A DNA stretch of 64,000 bases from Paenibacillus auburnensis (lineage in GTDB: Bacteria > Bacillota > Bacilli > Paenibacillales > Paenibacillaceae). Location of the stretch: assembly GCF_927798115.1 (NCBI RefSeq), contig NZ_CAKMMG010000001.1, forward strand, positions 682,001 to 746,000, in the 5' to 3' direction. Numbering within the stretch: position 1 is the first letter of the stretch; the number at the start of each line of letters is the position of its first letter. Positions 51,806-61,440 of the stretch are shown here, piece by piece. The notes under the pieces are model-generated. The model worked only from the letters and a program-made list of their open reading frames with translations, did no database searches and was not told the DNA's origin. Both the position numbers and the translations under genes were made by a program.

Positions 51806-54235
51806 ATGTCTACTTTACGCAAAAAACTGGTCATGGTCGGCAATGGAATGGCGGGGGTAAGAGCGATCGAGCATTTATTGAAATTGGCCCCCGAGGCTTA
51901 TGAAATTACAATATTCGGTGCCGAACCGCATCCCAATTATAACCGGATAATGCTGTCCTCTGTCCTTGCAGGCGGAGCTTCTATGAACGATATCATCATT
52001 AATGATCTGGAATGGTACCACAGTAATGGCATCCGTCTTTATACAGGACATACCGTAACTTCCATCGATACCCGCCAGAAAAAAGTGCACACGGATAAAG
52101 GCATTGAAGCCAGTTATGATGAGCTGATTCTGGCCACCGGGTCTAATCCGTTCATGCTGCCGCTGCCTGGAGCTGAGAAGGAGGGTGTGATCGCATTCCG
52201 CGACATTAAGGACACCCAGATTATGCAGGAAACAGCGAAGACTCACCGGAAAGCACTGGTGATCGGCGGCGGTCTGCTGGGACTGGAGGCGGCCAGAGGG
52301 CTTTTGCATCTGGGGATGGAGGTATCCGTTGTCCATATCCATGAATATATTATGGAACGCCAATTAGATGAAGCAGCATCTGTGATGCTCCGCAAAGAGC
52401 TGGAAGCGCAGGGGATGAAGTTCCTCCTGAAGAAGCAGTCAGAAGCCATCCTGGGCAAAAAAAGAGTGAAGGGCCTGTTGTTTGCCGACGGAGAAATTGC
52501 TGAAGCAGACCTGATTGTAATGGCCGTGGGCATTAAACCGAATATTGAACTGGCCCGCAAAAGCGGGATTGAGATCAACCGCGGCATTATCGTAAATGAT
52601 TATATGGAGACAAACACTCCCGGGGTATATTCCGTAGGGGAATGTGCAGAGCACCGGGGGATCGCATACGGGCTGGTTGCTCCATTATATGAACAAGGAG
52701 CCGTTCTCGCCAAAAGACTGGCAGGGGTACAGACCGAAGGCTATGCGGGTTCGATCACTTCAACCAAGCTGAAGGTGTCAGGTGTGGATGTATTCTCAGC
52801 GGGCCAGTTTACCGAACAGCCCGGTTCCCGGGCGCTCCGTTACCAGGATGAGATTGAAGGAGTCTATAAGAAACTGGTGATTAAGGATGACAAGCTGGTA
52901 GGCGCGGTGTTGTTCGGAGACACGGGAGACGGGGCGCAGCTGTTCTCCATGATTAAGAATCATGAGAATATTAAAGGAATGGAGAAAGAGCTGCTGCTCG
53001 GCGTATCATCTGATGCGCTGGCTTCACCAAAAGGGAATCGCCTGGAAGCGATGGCTGATGATGAGATTATCTGCGGCTGCAACGGCGTGTCTAAAGGCGC
53101 AATTGCCGAAGCGATACAATCCGGAGGGTGTACCAGTGTGGGAGCGATCAAAGCCTGCACGAAGGCTTCTGCTTCCTGCGGCGGCTGCAAACCGCTGGTG
53201 GAAGGACTGTTACAAATATACGCCGGTGATAATGCTGTAACGGTGAAGGAAGGCATTTGCGGCTGCACCACGCTTGGACGTGATGAGATTGTTGCCGAAA
53301 TCAAACGCATGGAGCTGAAGACGGTAAAGGAAGTAATGAATGTACTGGACTGGAGCAATGACGAAGGCTGTGCCAAATGCCGTCCTTCCCTGAATTATTA
53401 TCTGGGCATGCTGTGGCCGGAAGAATATATCGATGAAAAGGAATCCAGATTCACGAACGAACGCTACCACGCCAATATTCAAAAAGACGGAACCTATTCC
53501 GTAGTGCCGCGGATTTACGGCGGGGTTACCACACCGGCTGATCTGATCAAAATCGCTGAGGTTGCAGCCAAATTCGATGTGCCCATGGTGAAGTTCACCG
53601 GCGGACAGAGATTGGATCTGCTCGGCGTCAAGAAAGAGGATCTGCCGAAGATGTGGGAGGAGCTGGATATGCCATCCGGCCATGCCTACGGCAAGACACT
53701 CCGGACCGTCAAGACCTGTGTCGGCTCTACCTTCTGCCGGTTCGGTACCCAGGATGCGATCGGCATGGGAATCCGGCTGGAGAAAGCCTTCGAGCGGCTC
53801 AACACTCCGGCCAAGGTGAAACTGGCAGTATCCGGCTGTCCGCGCAACTGTGCAGAAGCTACAATCAAGGACTTCGGTGTTGTTGCGATCGATGGAGGCT
53901 GGGAGCTGCATATCGGCGGCAACGGTGGTGTGCACGTTCGGGCCACGGATCTGCTCTGCGTAGTCAAAACAGATGATGAGGTGCTGGAATGGGCCAGTGC
54001 ATTCCTACAATACTACCGTGAGAATGCCGGATGGAATGAGCGGACTGCCCAGTGGGTTGAGCGTGTAGGGCTGGAAAGCATCAAGCAGGCACTTGATGAC
54101 AGGGAAGAGCGCCTTGCCCTGAAGGAGCGGATTGAAGCCACCCTGCGATTGACAAGCGACCCATGGAAGCAGATTGTCAATGAGCCGGAGCTGCGTAAAA
54201 ATTTCGAGCCTATTACACAACCTGAGACGGTATAA
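51806..54235 (+). CDS. nirB: Assimilatory nitrite reductase [NAD(P)H], large subunit
   Basis: An 809-residue NirB/NasD. Order: FAD/NAD(P) pyridine-nucleotide-disulfide domains (1-~400, VGNGMAGVRAIEHLL at the start), two BFD-like [2Fe-2S] Cys clusters (CGCNGVSKG... at ~421 and CGCTTLGRD... at ~485), ferredoxin-like half domain, then the sirohaem/[4Fe-4S] site C-x5-C (CVGSTFC, ~638) and C-x3-C (GCPRNC, ~677). It reduces nitrite to ammonium with six electrons. ATG 51806 after GGAGAGGGG is chosen; an upstream ATG (51683) lies inside the regulatory hairpin. Confidence 0.96.
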   Translation: MSTLRKKLVMVGNGMAGVRAIEHLLKLAPEAYEITIFGAEPHPNYNRIMLSSVLAGGASMNDIIINDLEWYHSNGIRLYTGHTVTSIDTRQKKVHTDKGIEASYDELILATGSNPFMLPLPGAEKEGVIAFRDIKDTQIMQETAKTHRKALVIGGGLLGLEAARGLLHLGMEVSVVHIHEYIMERQLDEAASVMLRKELEAQGMKFLLKKQSEAILGKKRVKGLLFADGEIAEADLIVMAVGIKPNIELARKSGIEINRGIIVNDYMETNTPGVYSVGECAEHRGIAYGLVAPLYEQGAVLAKRLAGVQTEGYAGSITSTKLKVSGVDVFSAGQFTEQPGSRALRYQDEIEGVYKKLVIKDDKLVGAVLFGDTGDGAQLFSMIKNHENIKGMEKELLLGVSSDALASPKGNRLEAMADDEIICGCNGVSKGAIAEAIQSGGCTSVGAIKACTKASASCGGCKPLVEGLLQIYAGDNAVTVKEGICGCTTLGRDEIVAEIKRMELKTVKEVMNVLDWSNDEGCAKCRPSLNYYLGMLWPEEYIDEKESRFTNERYHANIQKDGTYSVVPRIYGGVTTPADLIKIAEVAAKFDVPMVKFTGGQRLDLLGVKKEDLPKMWEELDMPSGHAYGKTLRTVKTCVGSTFCRFGTQDAIGMGIRLEKAFERLNTPAKVKLAVSGCPRNCAEATIKDFGVVAIDGGWELHIGGNGGVHVRATDLLCVVKTDDEVLEWASAFLQYYRENAGWNERTAQWVERVGLESIKQALDDREERLALKERIEATLRLTSDPWKQIVNEPELRKNFEPITQPETV

Positions 54236-54248
54236 GGAGGCCCTACCC

Positions 54249-54566
54249 ATGACAATGACCAAAATGCTCGTAGGCAATGTAAATGAAATTGATATTAAAG
54301 GGTCCCGGAAGCTGCTTGTGGGGAATACCGAAATCGCCTTGTTTCGCCTAACAACAGGAGAGGTTCTGGCTATTGAGAATAAATGCCCCCACAAAGGAGG
54401 CGCTTTGTCTGAAGGTATGGTCTGCGGATCAAGAGTGCATTGTCCGCTCCACGACTGGAGAATAGATCTGCACAGCGGCAATGTTCTAACCCCGGATACA
54501 GGTCATGTTAAGACCTATGAGGTAGAAATTGACCCTGAAAGCGGCAGTATCTATCTGACCATATAG
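54249..54566 (+). CDS. nirD: Nitrite reductase small subunit (Rieske-type)
   Basis: A 105-residue NirD with Rieske-like fold. The cluster ligands C-x-H and C-x2-H are visible in CPHKGG and CPLHDW (residues ~45-67), so it may bind a [2Fe-2S] cluster, unlike the clusterless NirD of E. coli. It partners NirB. ATG 54249 follows AAGGAGG just past the nirB stop. Confidence 0.93.
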   Translation: MTMTKMLVGNVNEIDIKGSRKLLVGNTEIALFRLTTGEVLAIENKCPHKGGALSEGMVCGSRVHCPLHDWRIDLHSGNVLTPDTGHVKTYEVEIDPESGSIYLTI

Positions 54567-54595
54567 TTCTTAAACAAAGTAGAGGCGGGGATAAT

Positions 54596-54655
54596 ATGCA
54601 TGATTATTCTGATATAGAGACCGTCAAGCTGGCCTCGCTGGGGGAAAGCTTATGA
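54596..54655 (+). CDS. Possible 19-aa ORF coupled to cobA
   Basis: ATG 54596, preceded by AGAGGCGGGG, opens 19 codons (MHDYSDIETVKLASLGESL) whose TGA overlaps the cobA ATG. Its acidic product is not recognised. It could be a coupling ORF that keeps ribosomes moving into cobA, or an accident. Confidence 0.35.
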   Translation: MHDYSDIETVKLASLGESL

Positions 54656-55419
54656 AACAGGGCAGTATATCTATCGTCGGTGCAGGCCCGGGTGATCCTG
54701 AGCTGATCACGGTCAAAGCAATGCGCCGCATTCAGGCAGCAGATGTTATTCTGTATGACCGCCTCGTGAATGAAGAACTGCTGGATTATGCATCAGGTGA
54801 CGCGATCCGCATCTATTGCGGGAAAGCTCCTGGTCAGCATTCCATGCCTCAAGAATCCACAGAGCGGTTGATGATCAAGTACGCTGCAGCAGGCAGTCAT
54901 GTGGTCCGTTTAAAGGGAGGAGATCCGTTCGTTTTTGGCAGAGGCGGGGAAGAAGCATTGGCCGCCGCCGCTGCCGGAATACCGTACGAGATCATTCCCG
55001 GAATTACTTCGGCCATCGGGTCAGCCGCTTCCGCCGGTATTCCGCTGACCCACCGGGGAGTAGCCGCCTCATTCGCCATCGTAACCGGCAGCCGCTGTCA
55101 GGACGCTGATGCTCCTGTCCGCTGGGATATGTTGGCCCACAGTGTGGATACTTTGGCAATCTATATGGGCGTCAGCCGGTTAAGCGAAATCTGCGGGCAG
55201 CTGATGAAGCACGGCAAGGATCCGCAGACTCCGGTTGCCTTAATCGAGAACGGAACCACATCAGGCGAGCGGACGGTCACTGGAACTCTTGGCAACATCG
55301 GCAAGCTGGCGGCAATGATGAAGATCCATAATCCGGCAATGATTATCGTCGGAGAAGTAGTTAATGTAAGAGAGCAGCTGCTAAGTCTGGAGCATGCGGC
55401 CCGTTCGCAGATCGGTTGA
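54652..55419 (+). CDS. cobA: Uroporphyrinogen-III C-methyltransferase (SUMT)
   Basis: A 255-residue SAM methyltransferase that makes precorrin-2, the first step towards sirohaem, the NirB cofactor. Family landmarks: VGAGPGDPELITVKA (residues ~8-22), YDRLV, VRLKGGDPFVFGRGGEE, and GITSAIGSAASAGIPLTHRG. It is a single-domain enzyme without the CysG dehydrogenase/chelatase part. The position after nirBD mirrors nasF in Bacillus. ATG follows GGGGGAAAG. Confidence 0.95.
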   Translation: MKQGSISIVGAGPGDPELITVKAMRRIQAADVILYDRLVNEELLDYASGDAIRIYCGKAPGQHSMPQESTERLMIKYAAAGSHVVRLKGGDPFVFGRGGEEALAAAAAGIPYEIIPGITSAIGSAASAGIPLTHRGVAASFAIVTGSRCQDADAPVRWDMLAHSVDTLAIYMGVSRLSEICGQLMKHGKDPQTPVALIENGTTSGERTVTGTLGNIGKLAAMMKIHNPAMIIVGEVVNVREQLLSLEHAARSQIG

Positions 55420-55533
55420 GCCGGGAATGTCACAAAGGTAGTGAGTGCGGTCACACGGGTGGAAGGTGCAGCCGGGTTATATTTGCGGTATACTCTATTC
55501 ACAGAATGCACCGCTCCAAGGAGGTAACTATCT

Positions 55534-55866
55534 ATGCACATTCAACTCGATACGCTAACTACTGACCGGCTTCTTAAGAGTCTTGCAGGCCAGCCGGGAT
55601 CCTTCAAGCTGTTCTATGATACGGAAGACTGCGGCTGTAATGGCGTGCTGGTCATTCAGATTATTACTGAGCCAAATGCAACAGATATTGTATTTCAGCA
55701 AGAACCGTTCACGTTTCTCTGTGACCGTCAGCAGGAATCCTTGTTCGATGAGGTCATGCGGCTGGAAGCGGAAGAGAATTATCCCTCTTACAAGCTAACA
55801 AGTGATTCTACGCTGTTCGGCAGCAATATCAGGGTAAGGGACACACGTCAACAAACGGTTAATTAG
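55534..55866 (+). CDS. HesB/YqkB-like iron-sulfur biogenesis-type protein
   Basis: A 110-residue HesB-like/DUF protein. The Cys pair in DCGCNG (residues ~35-40) stands where HesB/IscA proteins have their first conserved Cys, but the C-terminal C-G-C motif of true IscA is absent. YqkB of Bacillus is the nearest type. A role in Fe-S biogenesis is inferred by family only. SD AAGGAGG lies before ATG. It has its own terminator (55891). Confidence 0.8.
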   Translation: MHIQLDTLTTDRLLKSLAGQPGSFKLFYDTEDCGCNGVLVIQIITEPNATDIVFQQEPFTFLCDRQQESLFDEVMRLEAEENYPSYKLTSDSTLFGSNIRVRDTRQQTVN

Positions 55867-55890
55867 AATATAGAACATCGTCACTCAGTA

Positions 55891-55928
55891 AATCCCGTTT
55901 GCCGGAATCTTTGGTAGACGGGATTTTT
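55891..55928 (+). terminator. Terminator after the HesB-like gene
   Basis: AATCCCGT and ACGGGATT form the stem, then T. Confidence 0.75.
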
Positions 55929-56032
55929 GTATAGTCAGGAGGTGCGATAAGAATTAACCAGGAGGTTTTGAAACCACTACCCAAACAGGTCGTACTGATT
56001 GACATATATATTAATAATGCGAGGTGTTGTAC

Positions 56033-56791
56033 TTGGGTATTGAGAGGCAAATTGTAAATACTTCAAAAGGAAGGCTGCAATATAACATCAGCGGTAACGG
56101 AAGTCCGGCGATTGTATTAATTAATGGCGGCTCGGGGCCTATTGAAGGATGGATGAGAATTCTGCCGCAACTTGCGAATTGGTCATCTGTATTTTCCTAT
56201 AATCGCTTTGGTGTTGCAGGAAGTGACAAACCTCAAGAACCCCAAGACGGGTTGACCATAATTGAAACCTTGCGGGAAGTATTAAAGATAATTGGTCTTG
56301 AACCTCCATATGTATTGGTCGGACATTCATTGGGCGGATTATATGCAAATTTGTATGCTCGGCGATACCCGAATGAAATAGCAGGGGTTGTATTTTTAGA
56401 ATCCAGTCATCCGAAAGATATTGAGCTGGAGGCGTATCAAGGAAAGGTAATCAAGAGGATCAATAAGATATTGTCGGTATTCGATTCCTTATCTCCATAT
56501 AAGAAATTCAATGAAGTCAATTTTGTAAAGGAAACAGTACAACAAATCCTTACTGCCAATGCGTTTCCGGACATACCGGTATATGTAATAAGCGGAGAGA
56601 AAAATAATAAAATGATGCCGGAGATCGTTCGCACTAAACGACTGGAGCATCAGCTGGAGCTACTTTCTTTATCCGCAAACAGCAAACATTTCTCTGCAAA
56701 AAATAGCGGACATTTCCCGCAGTTCTCCGAACCCCAAATCGTCATAAACGCAATTCGGGAATGTTGGGAGCAAATGAAAGGAAACCTGTAA
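56033..56791 (+). CDS. Alpha/beta hydrolase
   Basis: A 252-residue alpha/beta hydrolase. The nucleophile elbow is GHSLGG (Ser near residue 102), an oxyanion-hole segment INGGSGPIEGW near residue 30, and a C-terminal His in NSGHFPQFSEP. The acid residue is probably the one in the VISGEKNN region. Substrate unknown. TTG 56033, 6 nt after GAGGTG, is the best start; upstream GTG/TTG codons lie inside or beside that SD. Composition is slightly AT-rich. Confidence 0.85.
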   Translation: MGIERQIVNTSKGRLQYNISGNGSPAIVLINGGSGPIEGWMRILPQLANWSSVFSYNRFGVAGSDKPQEPQDGLTIIETLREVLKIIGLEPPYVLVGHSLGGLYANLYARRYPNEIAGVVFLESSHPKDIELEAYQGKVIKRINKILSVFDSLSPYKKFNEVNFVKETVQQILTANAFPDIPVYVISGEKNNKMMPEIVRTKRLEHQLELLSLSANSKHFSAKNSGHFPQFSEPQIVINAIRECWEQMKGNL

Positions 56792-56850
56792 TAAGGGAAC
56801 ATTATGAGTAAATTTTATACTATAAGAGCACGTGGTTCCGCTCAAACAAA

Positions 56851-56893
56851 CAACAAACAGCAAGTCTCCGTAAAAGAGTCCTGCTGTTTGTTG
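56851..56893. terminator. Hairpin between convergent genes
   Basis: CAACAAACAGCA and TGCTGTTTGTTG arms (12 bp), loop ~19 nt. T-rich on both sides; probable bidirectional terminator. Confidence 0.65.
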
Positions 56894-56906
56894 TATTGTC
56901 TAAAGT

Positions 56907-57665
56907 TTAATAAGCGGTCCAGCCGCCATCAGCGGTTATGACTGAAGCGTTCACAAAGCTGGCTTCATCGGAAGCGAGAAACAGTGCTACCTTTGCGATT
57001 TCATCCGGCTTGCCGTTGCGCGGGTTAAGCGCTAATCCGGCCTGGATACGTCCCATACCGAATTCGTTAATATGGGTCATCGTTGAGCCGATATTCGTCT
57101 CTACTCCGCCTGGTGCAATCGCGTTACAGCGAATTCCTTCCTTGGCGTACATAAACCCGGTGTTCTTGGTGAAACCGACAACGGCATGCTTGGTGGCAGT
57201 ATAGGCAGCGCCGGCACGGGCACCGAATAAGCCGCCAGCAGAGGCGATGTTGATGATAACCCCTTTTTTCTTATCTAGGAATAGGGGGAGTACTTTGCGG
57301 GTTGCGCGCATGACAGAGGTTGTATTGATAGCAAAAATCCGCTCCCACTGGTCATCCTTAATGTCACCTGCAGGCTCGAAGTTATCCATAATGCCAGCAT
57401 TGTTGACCAGTATATCTACTGTTCCATACGTTGTGATAGCAGTATCGATTAGATTCTGAATATCTTCCTCTACAGCAACATTAGTCTTGACCATGATCGC
57501 ATCGCCGCCGGCGGCTTTGATCTCATCCACTGTACCGTTAGCAGCCTCTGGATTAATGTCGGAAACAACGACCTTCGCACCTTCTTTGGCATATAGAATA
57601 GCGATCGCTTTGCCCATCCCTGAAGCAGCTCCGGTAATTACAGCAACCTTGTCTTGAAGCCTCAT
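56907..57665 (-). CDS. Short-chain dehydrogenase/reductase
   Basis: A 252-residue classical SDR. The cofactor motif is TGAASGMGKA (residues ~11-20), followed by NNAGIMDN and the catalytic Ser and Y-x3-K of the family (IASAGGLFGARAGAAYTATKHAVVG). It is an NAD(P)-dependent oxidoreductase of unknown substrate. ATG 57665, 7 nt after AGGAGG, is preferred to the other in-frame starts as far up as 57734. The TetR gene at 57852 is divergent and may control it. Confidence 0.88.
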   Translation of the reverse strand: MRLQDKVAVITGAASGMGKAIAILYAKEGAKVVVSDINPEAANGTVDEIKAAGGDAIMVKTNVAVEEDIQNLIDTAITTYGTVDILVNNAGIMDNFEPAGDIKDDQWERIFAINTTSVMRATRKVLPLFLDKKKGVIINIASAGGLFGARAGAAYTATKHAVVGFTKNTGFMYAKEGIRCNAIAPGGVETNIGSTMTHINEFGMGRIQAGLALNPRNGKPDEIAKVALFLASDEASFVNASVITADGGWTAY

Positions 57666-57851
57666 CTTCATTCCTCCTATCATTGTAGTTTCATTACCCA
57701 AGCAGCCCTGGTGAAGTTTTTCTTCAAAATTCATTCATAGTATAATTAATTTTAAATTAAATATTCAATATGCAAACTTGAACGTTACTGTCTGTTAAGC
57801 AACACTATTATTGACGATTGTACAGTATCAGCAAATTGATAGGAGGTTCCC

Positions 57852-58511
57852 ATGACGACTACATCTCCCGTGTTAGACCGAAGAATAAGCAAATCCCAAG
57901 CGGCACTGAAGGATGCCATGATCCAGCTGCTGCATAAAAAAGATTTCAAAGACATCTCTGTCACAGACATCGTACAGCAGGCGAACCTGAACCGCGGCAC
58001 CTTCTACAGGCATTATCAATATAAAGAGGAGCTGTTCGAAGCTATACTGGAGGATGTTACGACGGATCTGATCAACTCCTACCGTGAGCCTTATTTGCGT
58101 AATGAAACCTTTGAAGTCGGAAAGCTGACCTCTGCCGGGGTAAAAATCTTTGATCATGTGGCAAGAAATGCTTACTTTTACAAGCTAATAGATAATACGG
58201 GTGCACTAGCCGGCTTTCAGCACCGCATTTGTCATGTCCTTAAAACACTGGCGCTCCATGATATGATGCACACGCCAACAGTAAAGGACAAGCTCAATCA
58301 TGAGCTGCAGGCCAGTTATCAGGCTTATGCTATTCTGGGTATGATCATCGAATGGATCAATTCCGGATTCAAATACAGCTCTACATATATGGCGGAGCAG
58401 CTGGTAGCCATCATTCATTTCAATTCCGCAGATGTTATATTTACACCGCATATCTCTGAATTAAGTTTTGATCCTGTAATAGACAATGTGTACAGAGAAG
58501 GGGAACACTGA
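57852..58511 (+). CDS. TetR-family regulator
   Basis: A 219-residue TetR-type protein. The DNA-binding part spans residues ~17-62 (MIQLLHKKDFKDISVTDIVQQANLNRGTFYRHY, where T-x-F-Y-x-H-Y is typical). The C-terminal helical domain is DhaS/TetR_C-like. It is divergent from the SDR gene and overlaps the following kinase start by 1 nt, so it may regulate both. Confidence 0.88.
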   Translation: MTTTSPVLDRRISKSQAALKDAMIQLLHKKDFKDISVTDIVQQANLNRGTFYRHYQYKEELFEAILEDVTTDLINSYREPYLRNETFEVGKLTSAGVKIFDHVARNAYFYKLIDNTGALAGFQHRICHVLKTLALHDMMHTPTVKDKLNHELQASYQAYAILGMIIEWINSGFKYSSTYMAEQLVAIIHFNSADVIFTPHISELSFDPVIDNVYREGEH

Positions 58512-59932
58512 TGAAGTTTATTGGACTGGATATTGGTACGACATCAATCACCGGACTGATCTATGACCTGGAGCAGAAGACGGTTGTCTTCTCCGTCACC
58601 GATGACAGCGGCACTGGCACACTGGAGCACAAAGAAGAGTGGGAACGGCTTCAAGATCCCGAATCTATCATTAAGAGAACCAGTAGGATTCTTGAACAAC
58701 TCTATCCCATGGAGGAGGAAATAAGCGGAATTGGCTTAACCGGACAGATGCACGGAATTGTCTATACGGATAACATGGGGCAACATGTCAGTCCATTATA
58801 CACATGGCAGGACGGCAGAGCCGGTCTGCCAATGGATGGCGGTACTTCTTATGCACAGAAGCTGAGTGAGACTACAGGCTATAACATTGCTCCGGGTTAC
58901 GGGCTTGCTACTCATTACTATAACATCCAGAACGGGCTAGTTCCGGCTGCTGCGGTCAACTTCTGTACGATTACAGATTATGCCGCACTTCGCCTGACAG
59001 GGAGCAGGTCGCCGTTAATCGATGCAACTCAGGCTGCCGGTATCGGGTGCTACAGTTTTGATGCGGGAGGGTTTGACTATGCAGCGATTGAACGGGCTGG
59101 AATACATACAGGGTTGTTGCCGCAGGTGGTACCTTCCGGTACGCTGATTGGAACCACGCCAAGAGGGATCCCGGTGTACTGCTCGCTCGGGGATAATCAG
59201 GCCAGCTTTCTCGGAAGTGTTCCGGTTCCCGGGGAATCGGTTTTGCTTAATATGGGTACGGGAAGCCAGCTTTCCGTTCTGCTGCCTGATGCTGAGTACC
59301 AGTTAGCGGGGATGGAGGTGCGGCCTTTTCCAGGCGGAGGCAGGCTTGTCGTAGGTGCGGCGCTCAGCGGAGGGAAATCCTATGCACTGCTGGAACATTT
59401 TTTCCGGGAACTAATTACTGCCTACACGGGAGAGGCACCAGGAAAGCTGTATAGCTTCATGGAGCAGCTTCTCAGTGATGTAGAAACTGCCGGGAAAGAA
59501 CTGACAGTGAATACGCAGTTTCTCGGCACACGTACGAACCCGGAAGTGCGCGGCAGTATCGGGCAGATTTCGCTGGATAATTTCACTCCTGGCCATCTGG
59601 CTCATGCATTCCTGCAAGGGATGATTGATGAGCTGTATGCATTCTATACGACGCTTACTAGATTAACGGGTAGCGCCTTTAAGTATGCGATAGGGTCCGG
59701 AAATGCACTGCGTGCCAATGCTGTGTTATGCGGAAAAGCCCAGTCCACTTTTAAGCTGCCGCTGGCGCTTAGTCATTCACCGGAAGAAGCTGCGGTTGGA
59801 GCGGCACTCAATGCTGCTGTAGGAGCTGGCGGGGTAGAAAGCTTTACCGAAGCCGGCCAATATATCAGCCTGGAGCTGCCGGCAGCCCCTGAACCCGTTG
59901 TACCTGAAGCAGATTTCCCCATAAACCCGTGA
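58511..59932 (+). CDS. FGGY-family carbohydrate kinase (sedoheptulokinase-like)
   Basis: A 473-residue FGGY kinase. N-terminal ATP-fold GLDIGTTSITGLIYD, GIGLTGQMHGI, the substrate-side YTWQDGRA, and a C-terminal ATPase motif GTGSQLS and GSGNALRAN. The motif set (GQMHGI, WQDGR) is most like sedoheptulokinase, but xylulokinase-type specificity cannot be excluded. It is coupled to the TetR gene (TGATG). Confidence 0.84.
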   Translation: MKFIGLDIGTTSITGLIYDLEQKTVVFSVTDDSGTGTLEHKEEWERLQDPESIIKRTSRILEQLYPMEEEISGIGLTGQMHGIVYTDNMGQHVSPLYTWQDGRAGLPMDGGTSYAQKLSETTGYNIAPGYGLATHYYNIQNGLVPAAAVNFCTITDYAALRLTGSRSPLIDATQAAGIGCYSFDAGGFDYAAIERAGIHTGLLPQVVPSGTLIGTTPRGIPVYCSLGDNQASFLGSVPVPGESVLLNMGTGSQLSVLLPDAEYQLAGMEVRPFPGGGRLVVGAALSGGKSYALLEHFFRELITAYTGEAPGKLYSFMEQLLSDVETAGKELTVNTQFLGTRTNPEVRGSIGQISLDNFTPGHLAHAFLQGMIDELYAFYTTLTRLTGSAFKYAIGSGNALRANAVLCGKAQSTFKLPLALSHSPEEAAVGAALNAAVGAGGVESFTEAGQYISLELPAAPEPVVPEADFPINP

Positions 59933-59937
59933 TCATG

Positions 59938-59974
59938 CCGAGACAGGCTGTACCTATGCTTTTCCCCGTCTCGG
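59938..59974 (+). terminator. Weak hairpin after the kinase
   Basis: CCGAGAC and GTCTCGG arms with a 23-nt loop; only a short ATTTAC follows. Possible terminator. Confidence 0.35.
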
Positions 59975-60079
59975 ATTTACACTCTGGCGCTCTATCTCGC
60001 TTACTGAAGCTGATTTGCAGACGGACGAGTATCTATGCTTCCGCCGGATATATATGAGGAAATAATAGATATATAGAGT

Positions 60080-61324
60080 TTAATCAGCAACTCCCCGCTG
60101 CTTCCAGAGTGGGCTCAACCAGCAGCCGGCGAAGATCAGTAAATTAACGGCAATAGTGATCAGAAATACAGTACGCGGACCGGACAGCTCGGAGATCCAG
60201 CCCGATCCCATAATCGCAAACGGCATCCCCAGCTTGAAAATTGAACCGGTAATCCCGCTTACCCGGCCAATGAGATGATAGGGTGTAGTCTCCTGGCGGA
60301 ACGTCCAGATGCTGACGGTGCTGACCGTCTCGAAACATCCGTACAGGAATAAACCGAGAGCGAGCAGATAAACAGAGTGGGAGGCATAGAAGATAATACT
60401 TGTAATCCCGGTGAATAAGCTGGACAAGGTCATTAACCGGCCAACCGGCAAATAACGCCGCAGTCTGCCGATCAGCAGGCTTCCAGCTAGCCCGCCGACT
60501 CCAGAAGCCGAGAACACGATCCCAAGCTCCAGATTGCTCAGCTTCAGCTCATCCTTGGCGAAGAAGATAATAGTAGTGTCTACCATACCGGATGAACAAT
60601 TGAGGAACACAACGGCGATGCTCATCGCGAGCAGCAAACGGTTCGTGCGCAGCTCGGTCCAGCCTGTCTGAAGCTCCTTCCAGAAGCCTTCCCTGCTATG
60701 GGCTGCGATTCGTGGAGTTTCATCCGTTCTAATAAAGCTTAAGGTCACGAACGCCAGGCTGAAGGCCACTGCTGTGAGCAGCAATGCTTCATGCAGCTTC
60801 GGCAGCATTAGCAGAAGTCCGGTCAGCACGGGTCCGGCGATTCCGACAAAGGTCGTGACGAAGTTATAAGAAGCATTAGCCGGAGTAAGCATGGATGTAG
60901 GCAGAGAATGCTTCACCATGGCAACCCTGGCATTGGAGTAGGCATATCCAAAGGTCATCAGCAGAAACCCGGCTACATAGAACAGGAACAGTGAGTGGAT
61001 ACCCCGCTCAATCGCCAGATAAAGTCCGGCAAGTATAACAATCTGCAGCAGAATGGCGGTTAAGGACCATCTCTTCTTATGCGCTCTGTCCACAAGTACA
61101 CCTATGAACACCGCAAGCAGCAGGTTTGGAAGAAACTCAATGCCACGCATTGTGGACATCACGACTGAGGATTTCGTGAGATCATATAGAATGAGGGGAA
61201 GCGCAAGCTCATAAATTTTATTCCCTAATGCCATAACGGCACCCGCGCCGAGCAGAATCATAAAGGCCGGACTCTGCCAGGTCCGCTGGGCTGCTGTGGC
61301 AATCGGTACATAATGTTTGGACAT
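60080..61324 (-). CDS. MFS transporter
   Basis: A 414-residue, ~12-helix MFS efflux-type protein of the MFS_3/enterobactin exporter-like class. Motif-A-like VDRAHKKRW follows helix 2, and the second half contains SASGVGGLAGSLLIGRLRRYLP. It is divergent from the SgrR-like regulator at 61441, which probably controls it; its substrate is unknown. ATG 61324 is chosen because the GTG at 61336 lies almost inside AGGAG. Confidence 0.88.
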   Translation of the reverse strand: MSKHYVPIATAAQRTWQSPAFMILLGAGAVMALGNKIYELALPLILYDLTKSSVVMSTMRGIEFLPNLLLAVFIGVLVDRAHKKRWSLTAILLQIVILAGLYLAIERGIHSLFLFYVAGFLLMTFGYAYSNARVAMVKHSLPTSMLTPANASYNFVTTFVGIAGPVLTGLLLMLPKLHEALLLTAVAFSLAFVTLSFIRTDETPRIAAHSREGFWKELQTGWTELRTNRLLLAMSIAVVFLNCSSGMVDTTIIFFAKDELKLSNLELGIVFSASGVGGLAGSLLIGRLRRYLPVGRLMTLSSLFTGITSIIFYASHSVYLLALGLFLYGCFETVSTVSIWTFRQETTPYHLIGRVSGITGSIFKLGMPFAIMGSGWISELSGPRTVFLITIAVNLLIFAGCWLSPLWKQRGVAD

Positions 61325-61440
61325 ATCTGTTTGCACACTCCTCTTTACCTGTTGGTGTCATCAAATTATACTTTTGGGAAAGTAGAAGTAAAATAGAAAA
61401 ATGAATTCTGCAATTTCGCCTTTTAGGGGAGGGCAATCAG

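Noticed and set aside
51808..51813. AGACATATGTCT at the nirB start looking like the Crp-type dyad
   Set aside because: It differs from AGGACATATGTCCT, and CATATG arises from the start codon context; position over the RBS does not fit activation.
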